The notes below the pieces were generated by a model. That model was not told where the DNA came from, ran no database searches, and worked only from the letters and a program-made list of their open reading frames with translations. DNA of 64,000 bases from Nelumbo lutea (Eukaryota > Streptophyta > Magnoliopsida > Proteales > Nelumbonaceae), in contig JAKGHH010000007.1 in the NCBI GenBank assembly GCA_022828595.1, positions 62,980,727 to 63,044,726 on the forward strand, read 5' to 3'. Made by a program: the position numbers and the translations under genes. This document shows positions 10,545 through 20,799 of this stretch, piece by piece; the first letter of the stretch is position 1, and each line of letters starts with the position of its first letter.

Positions 10545-11300
10545 TTGATAGACCTAGCAATTGGGTTGTCTGTATTGGGTTCATGTCTGGTCAAGGCAGG
10601 TTCAAATTTTGGGCAGGGTCAGCAAAGGCTATACACCAACCTTAAAACAGACCAACGGATCAACTCAGGTAAACCCTGAAACTAAATGGAGTTTCAAAAG
10701 ATAAAAGAAAAAACGATAAATGCCAAAATTAAAGGAATTATAAACTTGAATTAAAGAGTGAAGAGGGGCGAATTGGAGGCTTTGGTAGGAGCCTTGAAAG
10801 GACGTTAGGGGAAAACTCCAGCAAAGTCGTCATGGTTGAAGAGGTCAGCTACCATAGCCAAGAATTTGGCCTGTAAAGCCCTTTGGGTTAGTCATTGCAA
10901 ATGGCTCTATTTGAAAATTTGAAGAATAATAAAGGCTAAAAGGGCCTTTCAGTTGATTCTGTTAAATCTAGGGTCATGTTTAAGTCCAACTAAAAATCTC
11001 AGAGTATATTTAAGTCAATTAGCTAGTGAAAATTTAGGGTATGTTTAAGTCTTATATCAAAACAAAATCTAATAATAAATAAATATATAATTTCAATTAG
11101 ACCTTACATTCAGGTTAGTGGGTCAACCCATAATCCAAGCAGACCCGAACACACTTTTTTTCAGGTTGGATTGAGTTGGGTCATTTTCGAATTCAGCTAG
11201 CTAGATATCTGACACTAACCCTGATTTTTTAGGTCAGGTCGGATTGACATGTTGGATCGACTTTTTGCCAAGTCTGTTCATGTCTCATTCGACCGGATCT
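10545..11300. repeat. Dispersed degenerate repeat with GGGTT/AACCC-rich ends
   Basis: The part 10588-10750 ('ggttcaaattttgggcagg', 'aaaggctatac', 'gatcaactcagg', 'aaatgccaaaattaaa') is found again at 42366-42530 in the same orientation and order. The right part (11110-11290) has 'gggtcaaccca', 'ttggattgagttgggtc' and 'ggtcggattgac' words typical of subterminal regions of plant non-autonomous DNA transposons. No clean inverted repeats or target duplication were found. Confidence 0.5.
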
Positions 11301-11554
11301 GTTGCAAATTCCCTAATGTAATCGTTGCAGTAGATCAAATTAGAGAATCTTGAATCATCTAAAGAATTATGTGTGAATTCATGCTTGTGAAATTTTAAAC
11401 TTTAGATAAATCCAATCTCTCTCATCATTGCTCTATCGTTGACTAATGCGTTTAAGAAATAAGAACTGACTCGAAGGTTGAAGCTTTATTCCCTCTAGAT
11501 TGACCCAGAGGTTTTTCAGACAAAAATATGCAATTAAAATGCTATGTTAACTAA

Positions 11555-11989
11555 GTATATATTTGGCATTGATGCTGTAGATGCAGCACCATGATGTGTG
11601 TGTTGGAAGCATCGTTTTCTCACAAAATAGTATCTTTTTTTGTTTGAAATCATTACTGTCAGGTAAGACATTTCCTAGAGTAATAGCAATTTTTTCTGTT
11701 TGATACCAATGCTCCAGGAATGTTTTCTACATTTCTACCCATTATCCACTACCACATCACTACCATATCACTGTCCTGTTGGCAGCAGCGAGCTGCAGTT
11801 CCAGGAAACACCAAATTTGGTATTACTCTAAGCTATGCTTTTTCGATTTCGAAGGCATGGTTTGAAGCACTGTTTTCTATAAAAAACGGTTCCAAACAGA
11901 TAATTATTTCTTGAAGCACCATTTTTTTCCTACATAGCACTGATGTGATGCCATTTTCTGGAACGACAACAAAGGTTCCAAACATACAC
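11555..11989. mobile_element. Tourist-like (PIF/Harbinger-type) MITE, 435 bp
   Basis: The left end GTATATATTTGG and the right end CCAAACATACAC are inverted repeats with about 10 of 12 matches. Both sides are flanked by the trinucleotide TAA (11552-11554 and 11990-11992), the expected target duplication for PIF/Harbinger elements. The interior has no coding capacity. It was called by eye. Confidence 0.65.
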
Positions 11990-11992
11990 TAA

Positions 11993-12814
11993 ATCCAATG
12001 CTTTTATGTGTAAGCCCAGGAGACGATCCAACACATACCATATGTCAATACTAGTAAAGCATGGTGGGGTTCGATGCGATAAAACTCAAGCTCAACCTCT
12101 CCCAATGGGTTGAGTAAAATATGTTCAGCTTGAGAATCCAACCCTTCCAAATTAATTACGGCATTTTTCAAATTACGTAGAATTGTCCCCATCCACCCCT
12201 TCCTTATACTTGGTTATTAACTTATTTCAACTAATTTATTACCCATTTTAATTATACATTTATTTTTAGGGTCATTTGACAAGATACCCTCTATATTTTG
12301 ATACATTTACTAAGACCTACCCTTTATATTATATATGATTAAGACACTTTATACTTAGTAGCTGCCTTAAGTCTTGTTTTATTAAAGGGAAATACAAAAT
12401 AACATTTTTTCGCTAACGTCTATTCTTATTCATATCTCACCCGATTTAACCCCACAAAAATCTTGGATTCACAGTCCATGGTTCTCATCCTTTTGCTTTC
12501 TAGTTAAAGGTGAAGTAAGATTGGATGAGAATTTCAAATAAGTTTGCACAATTTGATGAATTTTGTGTCTGGAGATGGATTCCTTACCACTAATGTATCT
12601 TCTTATTGATAAGACTAAGCTACAACTTAAGTACGACAGAGAGGAGATCTCTGTCTTCATCCAACTCCGGACAAAGAGTTTCTGTAAACTATCATTCCTT
12701 TATAATTAACTTTTACATACTCATAAATAATCTATATTTGACACCTATACACATTCACATATTCAAATATAATAAATTAATTAAATATAGAACAACTAAC
12801 TGCGAGTCTGTTTA
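11993..12814. other. Intergenic DNA, possibly ending in a degraded copia 5' LTR
   Basis: No gene is supported. Because a copia primer binding site starts at 12815, the sequence just to its left should be LTR. The right boundary near 12812 lacks a clean CA end, and I could not place the left end. Confidence 0.4.
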
Positions 12815-12826
12815 TGGTATCAGAGC
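12815..12826 (+). other. Retrotransposon primer binding site (initiator Met tRNA)
   Basis: TGGTATCAGAGC is the standard plant LTR-element primer site complementary to the 3' end of initiator methionine tRNA. A copia gag remnant follows about 70 bp later in the same orientation. Confidence 0.8.
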
Positions 12827-12889
12827 AACCAGTACGATCCTCTTCATCTCTTGAAGATATCGACCTCTATTGCAACAAACCAGGTGGCT

Positions 12890-13250
12890 GATACAAATTC
12901 AAGAATTGTGAATCTGAATCTCCCACCCACTTTAAGTCATTTGATTTTTGTTAAACTAGACCGTATGAATAATTTGTCATGGTGTCATCAGTTCATCCTA
13001 TGTTCAAGGGATTTAAAGCAATGAGGTACGTTTATGGATCAATTCAATGTCCACCCAAAACTATCAAGAAGGATGGTTGCAGCACTCTTAACCCAAGTTT
13101 TGCAGTGTAGGAACAAAAAGACTAGTTGCTTCTCAGTTGGATCTTATCCTTGCTAATTGAGGGTATGTTAGACCAAGTCATTGGGCATAGTACTTGTAAA
13201 GGTGTATGGTATGTCTTAGTTGTAAGACAATGTATGCCCTTAACTTCAAT
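12890..13250 (+). pseudogene. Copia gag N-terminal remnant
   Basis: Plus-strand frames spell LPPTLSHLIFVKLDRMNNLSW, then PPKTIKKDGCSTLNPSFAV, EQKD-stop-LLLSWILSLLIEGMLDQVIG and STCKGVWYVL. This is the N-terminal gag (UBN2/retrotran_gag type) that packages copia RNA. Stops (for example TAG after SFAV) and frame changes inactivate it. After ~13250 the homology ends and no pol is present. Confidence 0.8.
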
Positions 13251-13784
13251 TAGATTGATGTATAAATACACTTATTATAAATGAATAAAATTATATTATT
13301 GTTTTATGTTGATATTGGTATGTTTCTACAAAATTATCCTTTAAATTGGACACTTACAAGACTCATGTTATTTTAGAATGTTCTCAGTCGTTGGATAGAT
13401 TTTAGGAGTTTATTCTACCAAGGCTTACACTAATGTGCTGCCAAAAAAGTTGAGGCAGCTTATCTTAACAGTTAGGGTTAGACTCAAAGCACATGATACG
13501 TGTTTTTGATTGAAACACTGAACCCGAACTATTTTTTAGTTATGCCCTAGACCTTCGAGATTGATGGGCAAAACTGAAAAGTTACACATAACCTCTAGAC
13601 TTGATTATAGTATTGCACTATGTAGGGTCGCAACTTGGGTCGGGTTGGCCCGAACCCAACCCGAAAAAGTCGAGTTGGGTTCAGTCAAGTTGATAATCGG
13701 GTTAGGATTAAGGTTGAAATTCTTGAACCCGACCTTAGTTCAGGTTGGGTTAGGGTTGACCCCTCAAGCTCGCGGATCGGTTCA
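13251..13784. other. Non-coding repeat DNA with GGGTTGG/CCAACCC words
   Basis: The section 13626-13775 is dense in 'gggttgg', 'cccgaacccaac' and 'gggttagg' words, similar in style to 11110-11290 and typical of subterminal DNA of non-autonomous transposons. It abuts the truncated gag of the Tat element at ~13785. No gene is seen. Confidence 0.45.
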
Positions 13785-13787
13785 TAG

Positions 13788-14290
13788 GGATGGAGGAAGA
13801 GATTAATCAGAAGGGCGAGCAGGCCCTTGAGAAAAGGAAGAGGGAACCAAAGCCCCCAACTCAGGGCAACAACAAGAAGAAGAAGGACCAAGCTCGGGGG
13901 GCAAGGCCGAATAAGCCTTTCCGAGCTTCGGCAGTAGAAAGGGACTACACGCCCCTCAACGCGAAGCGGGCTGAGATCTTCATGGCAATCAAGGATGCCC
14001 CGTATGTGAAGTGGCCACCTCGGCTGAAGGTCGACCCTAATGTTGAAATAAAAATTTATATTGTAGTTTTCATAAAGATCACGATCACAATACCAAGAAT
14101 TGTGAAAACCTCTGTGACGAGATAGAAGAACTCATCCGTCGCGGATATCTGAGAAATTTTGTACAAAATAATAATAGTAATAAAGCAGGTTGGCAGGGGG
14201 AGCAGAGTAGAGATGCTCTCAAATCCAATAGGCAGGCAAAACAGATGTAAAAGCAGCCCCCCGAAGAGAGACCAGTTCAGGGGACCATCC
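13788..14290 (+). pseudogene. Tat gag C-terminal half with zinc knuckle, frameshifted
   Basis: The open frame from 13790 encodes a basic, lysine-rich segment and then DYTPLNAKRAEIFMAIKDAP and YVKWPPRLKVDP. At ~14045 a frameshift occurs, and the adjacent frame continues with CSFHKDHDHNTKNC (C-H-H-C finger) and EIEELIRRGYLRNFV. This is the nucleocapsid-like region of Tat gag that binds element RNA. The ATG at 13790 is internal to the original gag; the N-terminal two thirds is absent. The next protease frame starts about 120 bp later. Confidence 0.85.
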
Positions 14291-14292
14291 AC

Positions 14293-14695
14293 GTGATAGT
14301 CGAAGGTTTGATTGTGGCGGGCTGCACCTCAGTTGCAGCTCGCGCAACAGCTCGCGAGGCTGCCAGGGAAGAACAGAACCCCCCGAAGCAGCCAAGGATG
14401 GAAGACCCGATCTTCTTCATAGAAGATGACGCGCGCGAGGTCCACTACCCCCATGATGACACACTGATCATAAAGGTGAAGATCGACGACTTTGAAGTCA
14501 AGCACATCCTCATCGACTCAGGTAGCTCAGCAGACATCCTCTTTAAAGCATCCTTTGACCAACTTCGGAATCGGGATAGCGCGAGGTGACCAGCTTGAGT
14601 CTCGCAAATGCTATGTCGCCCCCCTCAAAGAGAAAGCTAAGGTGGTCAATGACCTCGAGCTAGAGCGACCTACGGAGCAGAGCGAGGAGTGAGCT
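14293..14695 (+). pseudogene. Tat aspartic protease, catalytic motif present, C-terminal half deleted
   Basis: The frame contains FFIEDDAREVHYPHDD, DTLIIKVKIDDFEVKHI and the active-site motif LIDSGSSADILF. Right after FDQL at ~14570 the sequence jumps, with a frame change, to GIARGDQLESRKCYVAPLKE. The ~100-residue stretch that normally separates these blocks is retained in the minus-strand copy (6400-6990), which lacks this deletion. The protease fold is therefore incomplete although the catalytic Asp is intact. Confidence 0.85.
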
Positions 14696-14834
14696 GTGCC
14701 CATAGAAGAGACTGTCTCCATCCAGGCATCGACGGAGGACCCAGCCCGAACACTTCAGATCGGCGCTTCCATTGAGGAGCCTCTGCAATCTAAACTGTTG
14801 GCCCGTTTGACAAAAGAAACGCAACCTAACCCTA

Positions 14835-15632
14835 GAGCAATGGAGGGCAATCGACGAGGAGGTCGGGAAGCTCCTTGTAGCCGATTTTATCAGGGAAGTC
14901 CATTACCCGAGCTGGGTGGCCAACCCCATTCTGATGAAAAAGTCTAATGGTAAATGGCGCATGTGCGTCGACTACACCGACCTGAACCGAGCTTGCCCAA
15001 AGGACTGCTTCCCACTTCCTAGGATCGACCGTCTGGTGGATGCGACCTCGGGGCATGAGTTGCTGAGCTTTCTAGATGCCTATTCGGGCTACAACCAGAT
15101 CAGGATGGACCCGACTGATGAAGAAAAGACTGCCTTCATAACCGAACTTGGCCTGTATTGCTACAAGGTCATGCCCTTTGGGCTAAAAAATCCCGGGGAA
15201 ACCATTCAAAGACTTGTAAATAAGTTGTTTGAGCCATTGATCGGCTGAAAAATAGAGTGTTATGTAGATGACATAGTCGTCAAAACCCAGTTTTCATGTG
15301 ATTTAATACAAGACTTGCATTCAGTTTTTGAAATTTCGTAGATTTAACATGAAGTTGAACCTGAATAAGTGTGTCTTTGGTGTCAACTCGGGTAAATTCC
15401 TGGGATACATTGTTAATCTGTGCGGCATTGAAGCTAACCCGGACAAAATAAAGGCCATCCTAGACATGAGACCACCCCGAAAAATGAAGGAGGTTCAAAG
15501 GCTGAATGGACGAATAACTGCTCTGAGCCACTTCATGTCCAAGCCGGCAAACCATTGCCTACCTTTCTTCAAAGCAATCAAAAGCAAAGGGTTCAAATGG
15601 ACCCAAGATTGTCAGCTTGCGTTGGACAATGA
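14835..15632 (+). pseudogene. Tat reverse transcriptase with intact YVDD box
   Basis: The blocks SWVANPILMKKSNGKWRMCV, DYTDLNRACPKDCFPLPRID, LLSFLDAYSGYNQIRM, YCYKVMPFGLKNPGET, YVDDIVVKT and FLGYIVNLCGIEANP appear in order, with thumb/connection text up to FKWTQDCQLAL at 15.63 kb. All three catalytic aspartates (LDAYSG and YVDD) are present. Lesions are a TGA at 15246-15248 just before the YVDD box (a likely CGA to TGA change) and a frame change after ~15290. The first RNase H domain is mostly deleted: the text jumps from QLALDN to ETRYPKIEKLAYALV. Confidence 0.9.
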
Positions 15633-16480
15633 AGTGAGACGAGATACCCAAAGATAGAAAAGCTGGCCTACGCACTAGTTATTGCAGCCCGAAAGCTCCG
15701 TCCATACTTCCAAGCTCATACTATTATCGTCCTCACCAACAAACCTCTAAGGCAAATTCTACTAAAGCCCGAGGTCTCTAGTCGACTGACGAAGTGGGCC
15801 GTTGAGCTCAGTGAATACGACCTCCAATACAAGCCGCAAACTGCTATCAAGGCCCAAGCCTTAGCAGACTTCATCGCAGAATGCACTTTCAGCTCTGAAT
15901 TCCCCAGACCGGTTGAGCACGAGGCCCCCAGTTCGGGCGAGCTTGACGCTCCCAGGCCGGTTGAGTCCGAGCACAGTGAGGTAGCAACCAGTGCGGCATC
16001 TCTCCTAGTTAGGCCAAGCGCGGACTGGGATGAGGATCCCTGGATCCTTCACGTAGATGGCTCCTCAAACCAACAGGGTAGCGGAGCCAGAATAGTTCTG
16101 CATGGCCCAAGTGACACAAAACTGGAGTATGCACTACGCTTCGAGTTCGCGGCATCCAACAATGAAATAGAGTACGAGGCGTTGATAGTCGGGCTGGCTC
16201 TGGCCAAAGAAGTGAAAGCCAAGCATATCGTCATCTACAGCGATTCCCAGCTCGTGGTCAATCAGGTCACAAGCGAATACGAAGCTTGTGAACCGACTAT
16301 AATTGCCTACTTAGAAAAAGTAAGAGAGGCTCTGCTCAACTTCCAGTCACAATTCATCAAGCAAGTCCCAAGGTCGAAGAATGTTGAGGCCGATGCCCTA
16401 TCCCGGTTAGCCAGCACCAATGATAATACCATGAGAATCGTGTACATAGAGAACCTGCCTCGGCCTAGCATTCTCGAGGG
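15633..16480 (+). pseudogene. Tat RNase H tail and second (archaeal-type) RNase H, one long open frame
   Basis: From 15633 a frame of more than 280 codons stays open. It starts with the end of the ordinary gypsy RNase H (ETRYPKIEKLAYALVIAARK and the LSRLTKWAVELSEYDL region). A Pro/Glu-rich linker with repeated RPVE words follows (15905-15970). The second RNase H has all four acidic catalytic positions visible: HVDGSS, EYEAL, YSDSQ and EADALS. A second RNase H of this kind is characteristic of Tat elements. It ends at a G-run (16479-16508) that shifts the frame. This is the best-preserved domain of the element. Confidence 0.9.
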
Positions 16481-16508
16481 GGGGGGGTGGGGCGGGGGGC
16501 AGAGGAGG
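16479..16508 (+). repeat. G-run causing a frameshift between RNase H and integrase
   Basis: The plus strand reads nine G (16479-16487), one T, four G, one C, then six G. Frames on either side (RNase H ending LPRPSILE; integrase linker EEVALVVQAKPSW) are offset by two bases across it. It could be a true slippage mutation or a sequencing/assembly length error. It also fits a G-quadruplex pattern. Confidence 0.8.
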
Positions 16509-17766
16509 TCGCTCTTGTCGTTCAAGCAAAGCCAAGCTGGATTGATCCGCTTGCGAGCTTCCTTCTACATGGGACCCTCCCTGCAGACCGCAATGCTGCC
16601 AGAAGGGTAGAGCGTCAGGTGGCCAAATACGTCATGATAGACGAATGGCTGTACCGAAGATCCTACATGCTCCCCTACCTGCACTGCTTGTGACCTTCCG
16701 AAGCCGAGCTCGTGCTCCGCGACACTCATGAGGGCCTGTGCGGCGGACACTTGGGGGTAGGGCCCTATCCCAAAAAGCGCTACGACAGGGGTACTACTGG
16801 CCAACAATGAAAGCAGACACTATTGAGCTCGTCAAAAAGTGTGACAAGTGATAGAAGCATGCCAATATCCACCATCAGCCCACTACCAACCTCAAGTATC
16901 TCACCAACCCGTGGCCTTTCGCACAATGGGGCATCCACATACTCAGACCATTTCCACCAGCGACAGGCCAGAGGAAGTTCTTAGTGGTAGCAATGGATTA
17001 TTTCACCAAGTGGGTAGAAGTCGAACCTCTCGTGACAATCACAGATCGAAACGTCCAGAACTTCTTTTGGAAGAACATAGTGTGCCGGTTCGGGTTACCT
17101 CGGGTATTGATTTCTGATAACGACAAGCAGTTAGAGGACATTAAATTCCATAACTGGTGCCAAGACATGGGGATCCGACAGAACATCACTTCATTCGCAC
17201 ACCCTCAAGCAAATGGTCAAGCAGAAGTTACGAACAGAGCTATCCTCCATGGACTGAAGGCATGGTTAGATTGAGCTAAAGGACTATGGGCAGACGAGCT
17301 ACCCAGTGTTCTATGGGTTTACCGAACCACAGAGAAGACCACCATAGGAGAGACCCCCTTCAACCTCACCTACGACACTGAAGCAGTCATCCCAGCTGAG
17401 ATTGAGGTTCCCTCGCTATGACTAGAAGCGTATGACGATAAGGCAAATGGAGTCGAGCTACGTACCAACCTTGACCTACTCGACGAAGTAAGAGACCTCG
17501 CATATATCAGGACCGCAGCTTACCAGCAAAGAGTAGCTCGGTACTATAACGCTAGGGTCAAGAAGCAGAACCTTCGCGTCAACGACCTGGTCCTTCGTAA
17601 AGTTATGGTACCTGAGCTTAGTGTTGGCAAGCTTGGGCCGAATTGGGAAGGACCCTACCAAGTAAAACAGGTGCTCGGGGAAAGAAAATATGAGCTTGAA
17701 ACCCTAGAAGGGAAACAAGTACCTCAGGCATGGAATATAGTCAACTTAAGGCAGTATTACCTATAA
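16495..17766 (+). pseudogene. Tat integrase (zinc-binding, DDE core, C-terminal domain) with stops
   Basis: It contains RRVERQVAKYVMIDEWLYRR, the zinc-binding half HEGLCGGH and its partner CDK with two adjacent stops in place of the second Cys region. The DDE core follows: MDYFTKWVEVEPL, LISDNDKQ and NGQAEVTNRAI. The C-terminal region is DLVLRKVMVPELSVGKLG, EGPYQV and NLRQYYL. Stops lie at 16691, 16852-16857 (two), 17272 and 17419; a frameshift at a GGGGG run (~16755) separates the zinc finger halves. At least two of the stops are consistent with CGA to TGA. It ends at a TAA at 17764-17766. Confidence 0.88.
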
Positions 17767-17773
17767 CTACTGA

Positions 17774-17950
17774 GTAGACCATGAGTCACTCTCAGAGACT
17801 AAGGGCCAAAATGCCGAGCTAACGTAGACCTCGGCACAATAAGACCCAGTCGCCTCCATGGCATGGGCGAACTCCAAGAGTGGACTATAAGTCACTCCCT
17901 CAGCGTAGCCTAAGGGCTAAAACGTCAAGCTAACTAAGACCTCGACACTG
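17774..17950. repeat. ~106-bp repeat, about 1.7 copies, in the Tat spacer
   Basis: The block 'gtagaccatgagtcactc...ctaagggccaaaatgccgag...gacctcggcac' at 17774 recurs at 17880 with substitutions. It lies immediately after pol, like the 48-bp array of the minus-strand Tat copy. The following 17951-18403 is spacer rich in 'agctcgggt' words with no ORF. Confidence 0.7.
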
Positions 17951-18403
17951 TGGAAGACTTAACCACTTCATTGGTAAAGGCAAAGTATTAAGTACCAGAG
18001 GCGTAGACAGCTCGGGTCTGAACCCTATGAAGCGTAGCTCATCTCGGTATACTGGTTGAACCCAACAAGGAACAACCTATGAACATACAGTTCGGGCGTA
18101 CATGGTACCTACTTCGGGGTATACTATAAAAATACCTCAAGCATTAAGGGATAGCTCGGGGTAACAACTACCGAAAAATCCTATTTCGGGTATATAGCTC
18201 TAACAGCTCGAGTGCTGAAATTGCTTCGGCAAAAAATAAAGAGCACACCATACTTAGCAGAAAAAGATACAAATTCCATTACTAGCTTATATAAATAAAA
18301 AACCGGGCTTAACATCCCGGGAAGAGTTCAACAAAACCAGGTTCGAGCACTCGGGAGCCACTAGAATTCGTTTAGAGATGAAAAAACAGAAGAGCCACCG
18401 GTC

Positions 18404-20319
18404 TCAGGGATTCACCGCCTCCACCTCGTCGTCATCCTCTAGAGAGTCAGGCTTCTCCTCTTCCGCCAGGTCCACCGTCTCAAGATTCAGGCCCTTCATT
18501 GTTATGTTGTCAAGGTTGAGCCTAGAACTTCTTTCGGACCAACCAACGACTGAGCTTGAATCCGGTGTGGTAGGAGCTCAAGCCATACTCCACCTGGAGG
18601 GCGTGATACTCCTGGGAGTCCTTGAAGTTCCAGACCGCCTTAGCCTGCTCGGCCTCCACCATGGTGTCGAAGTTCCGAGTTTGGTTCTAAAGCATAGACT
18701 CCAAGTCTTGAACCTACTGGCAAAGAAGCTCCCTCTCCGCCACCACCCTCAATGACTCCTCATGGTAGCGAGTGCTCTCCTCAGATAGTCGAGCGATCTG
18801 CGCCTCCTGGTCCCAAACGAGCAGCTCCTGGGCCTCGCTCCCCTTGCGAGCCTGAAGGATTTCACCTCGGGCCCGGCCGAGCTTGCCCTGGAGCTTCTAC
18901 ACGTTAGACCTCTGATTACGAGCGTCGCCGGAGTGGATGTTGGTTTGGAGGGCCATGGCGTGGATGGCAGAGTTCACCTGCCAACAAGAGACTAAGGTCA
19001 GAGAAAAGGAAAGGAAAGGAAGGAAAAGAAAGAGAAGGAAGAGAAAGGCCACTTACCACCATACAGTGAACAGAGGCTAGCTTGGTGAGCTGCTTGGGGT
19101 CCATCCCTCCCCAGCTGGCGACCTCCTCGTGGCAGACCACCCTTCGGTTCTTTCACGCAGTAATAATGTCATCATTAACACCCTCACAGTTCCCTAGGGG
19201 AATGGATGGGATGTGGGATGGCCCAGATGGAGGAATTAGTCCTTGCCCCGGGAGTTCGCCCTCCTCAAGGCCACCTTCTATGGAAACTCCCTCAGATGGG
19301 ACTGGTGGGACCTTAGGCAGTGGAGAAGTGAAGTTTGGGTCAGTAGACTCGAACTTAGTACCCCTGGAAGTGGAACCTCGGTTAGGACGCAACCTCTTCG
19401 TCTTACGCTTCTGGTTGCGGGACAGGAGGCGGCATGCGTCAACACCATCCATGATGGCTGCCAAAAATCACAAGGTATTAGTCTAGTAATAAAAATAAAA
19501 AATAAAAAAAAATTACAAGGCACTATGCGACCTAAAAGGCAACCTACCCAGGCTCGAGCCAGCCTGCGCGAGCTTTTCCTCGGTCAAGTAGTCCGACCAA
19601 TGGAAGCCAACTACTGCCCAGGACTGCAGCGTTTTCTGAACTTCGGGGTCCAAGTCAACCCCCGAATCCTGGATGGTGGCCCTCCAGTGAGTTGGGAAGG
19701 GCCACCCTTCGGGGTTACAGACTACGAAATGGTCTCGCTTCCAGGACGGGATCCTATTCGGCAGCTCGTGTAAGAGCTTGAAGCGGTGGCATGGAGAAAA
19801 ATAGTAGGAACGCCTTTCTGAAGGCGCTCCGGGAGAAGCATTCTTGATGCAGAGGATGGTGGAGAAGATGTCAAGCTTAAGGGGAAGACAGTACTCGTAA
19901 AACAAAGAGATAGTCCCAACTACATTTCGGATGGAGTTGGGGTGAAGCTGGTCAATGGTGATGTTGAAGTGGTTCAAAACCTCCACTATCAGAGGATGTA
20001 AAGGAAGACGTAGGCCAGCCATGAGTTGTTCTTGGAAGATCACGATCTCGTTGGGATCGTGCTCCCAGGGATAGTTACCAGAAGGGAGATTGTTGATAAG
20101 GTCTCCGGGAATGTTAAAATGAAGGACTAAGGACCTAAGTCTCTTCATCGACATGGAGGAAGGACCAAAGCTATCAGGCTTCCTGCCCCGAGAGGTGGAA
20201 GTCATCTCGCCGGAGGCCTCCCAATCCTCTGGAACCTGCCCCTAACCTCCCCCTGAGCTCGAGGGGGCGTCATCCTGGTTACCGTCCCGGGAAAAGATGT
20301 GGTACGGATATCCAGACAT
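18404..20319 (-). pseudogene. Tat antisense additional ORF: Transposase_28-type domain plus coiled coil, two introns
   Basis: It reads on the minus strand, opposite to gag-pol. Exon 1 (20319-19548) starts MSGYPYHIFSRDG and carries the 'putative gypsy type transposon' domain (PF04195), visible as IVIFQEQLMAGLRLPLHP, FNITIDQLHPNSIRNVVG and PSWKRDHFVV. Intron 1 (19547-19458) has donor GTAGGT and acceptor TTTTTGGCAG. Splicing restores the frame exactly into exon 2 (19457-19057): basic KRKTKRLRPNR, then EEVASWGGMDPKQLTKLASV. Intron 2 (19056-18978) has GTAAGT and TTGGCAG, again in frame. Exon 3 (18977-18404) is a long Glu/Arg/Ala coiled coil, then HTGFKLSRWLV and an acidic tail. In-frame stops at 20242, 19153 and in exon 3 make this copy a pseudogene. 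The molecular role of the family is unknown. Confidence 0.82.
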
Positions 20320-20782
20320 ATTGACAAGATGATAAGACTCACTAGGAAAGAGATGAACTGAAGAGACGGTGTGAACAAGAGAAGAGCTCGAGCAGCTAGA
20401 TGGATACACGACCTCAAAATCCGAAGACAAGTCAAGTTAGCGTAAAAGAAAATGAGGCATGGGGCCCTCCTATTTATAGCCACTATGCCCTCAAATCGAC
20501 AGCTCGGATTGAGAAGGATCTAATGGTTCACAGTCAAACTGACCGCACGTCTTCTAAAACCAAACTGTGACTGGCTACACGTCTCCCATGATTGAGGTAA
20601 TGACGGCTACACGACATCTAGAGTTAAGAACCGCTTCGGCGCGTTTTTTGGCATTCGAAAAGTCAGAAATCCCCTGACTTCCGTGCGCACATTTAATGTG
20701 TGGTCAATCAAGTTTGAACTTCAGGTCAAATCCACCCGTCACACTTCATGAACTCCTCACGCGAAGGTAGCACTCTTAGCCC
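20320..20782. other. Spacer between antisense ORF and polypurine tract; likely antisense promoter/5' UTR
   Basis: There is no ORF with recognisable content. On the minus strand 'tatttataggagggcccc' (about 20480-20463) gives a TATTTATA TATA-like box about 150 bp before the antisense ORF start, so this spacer may hold the promoter for that ORF. Confidence 0.5.
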
Positions 20783-20799
20783 GAGGAGTGGGGGGCAAT
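20783..20799 (+). other. Polypurine tract of the Tat element
   Basis: GAGGAGTGGGGGGCAAT directly precedes the LTR start TGATGGAGGG. This is the usual plus-strand priming site position. Confidence 0.8.

Noticed and set aside
12815..12826. tRNA gene fragments suggested by TGGTATCAGAGC at several sites (12815, 35131, 38654, 57264)
   Set aside because: Each is a 12-13 nt primer site adjacent to an LTR or gag; no tRNA arms surround them.
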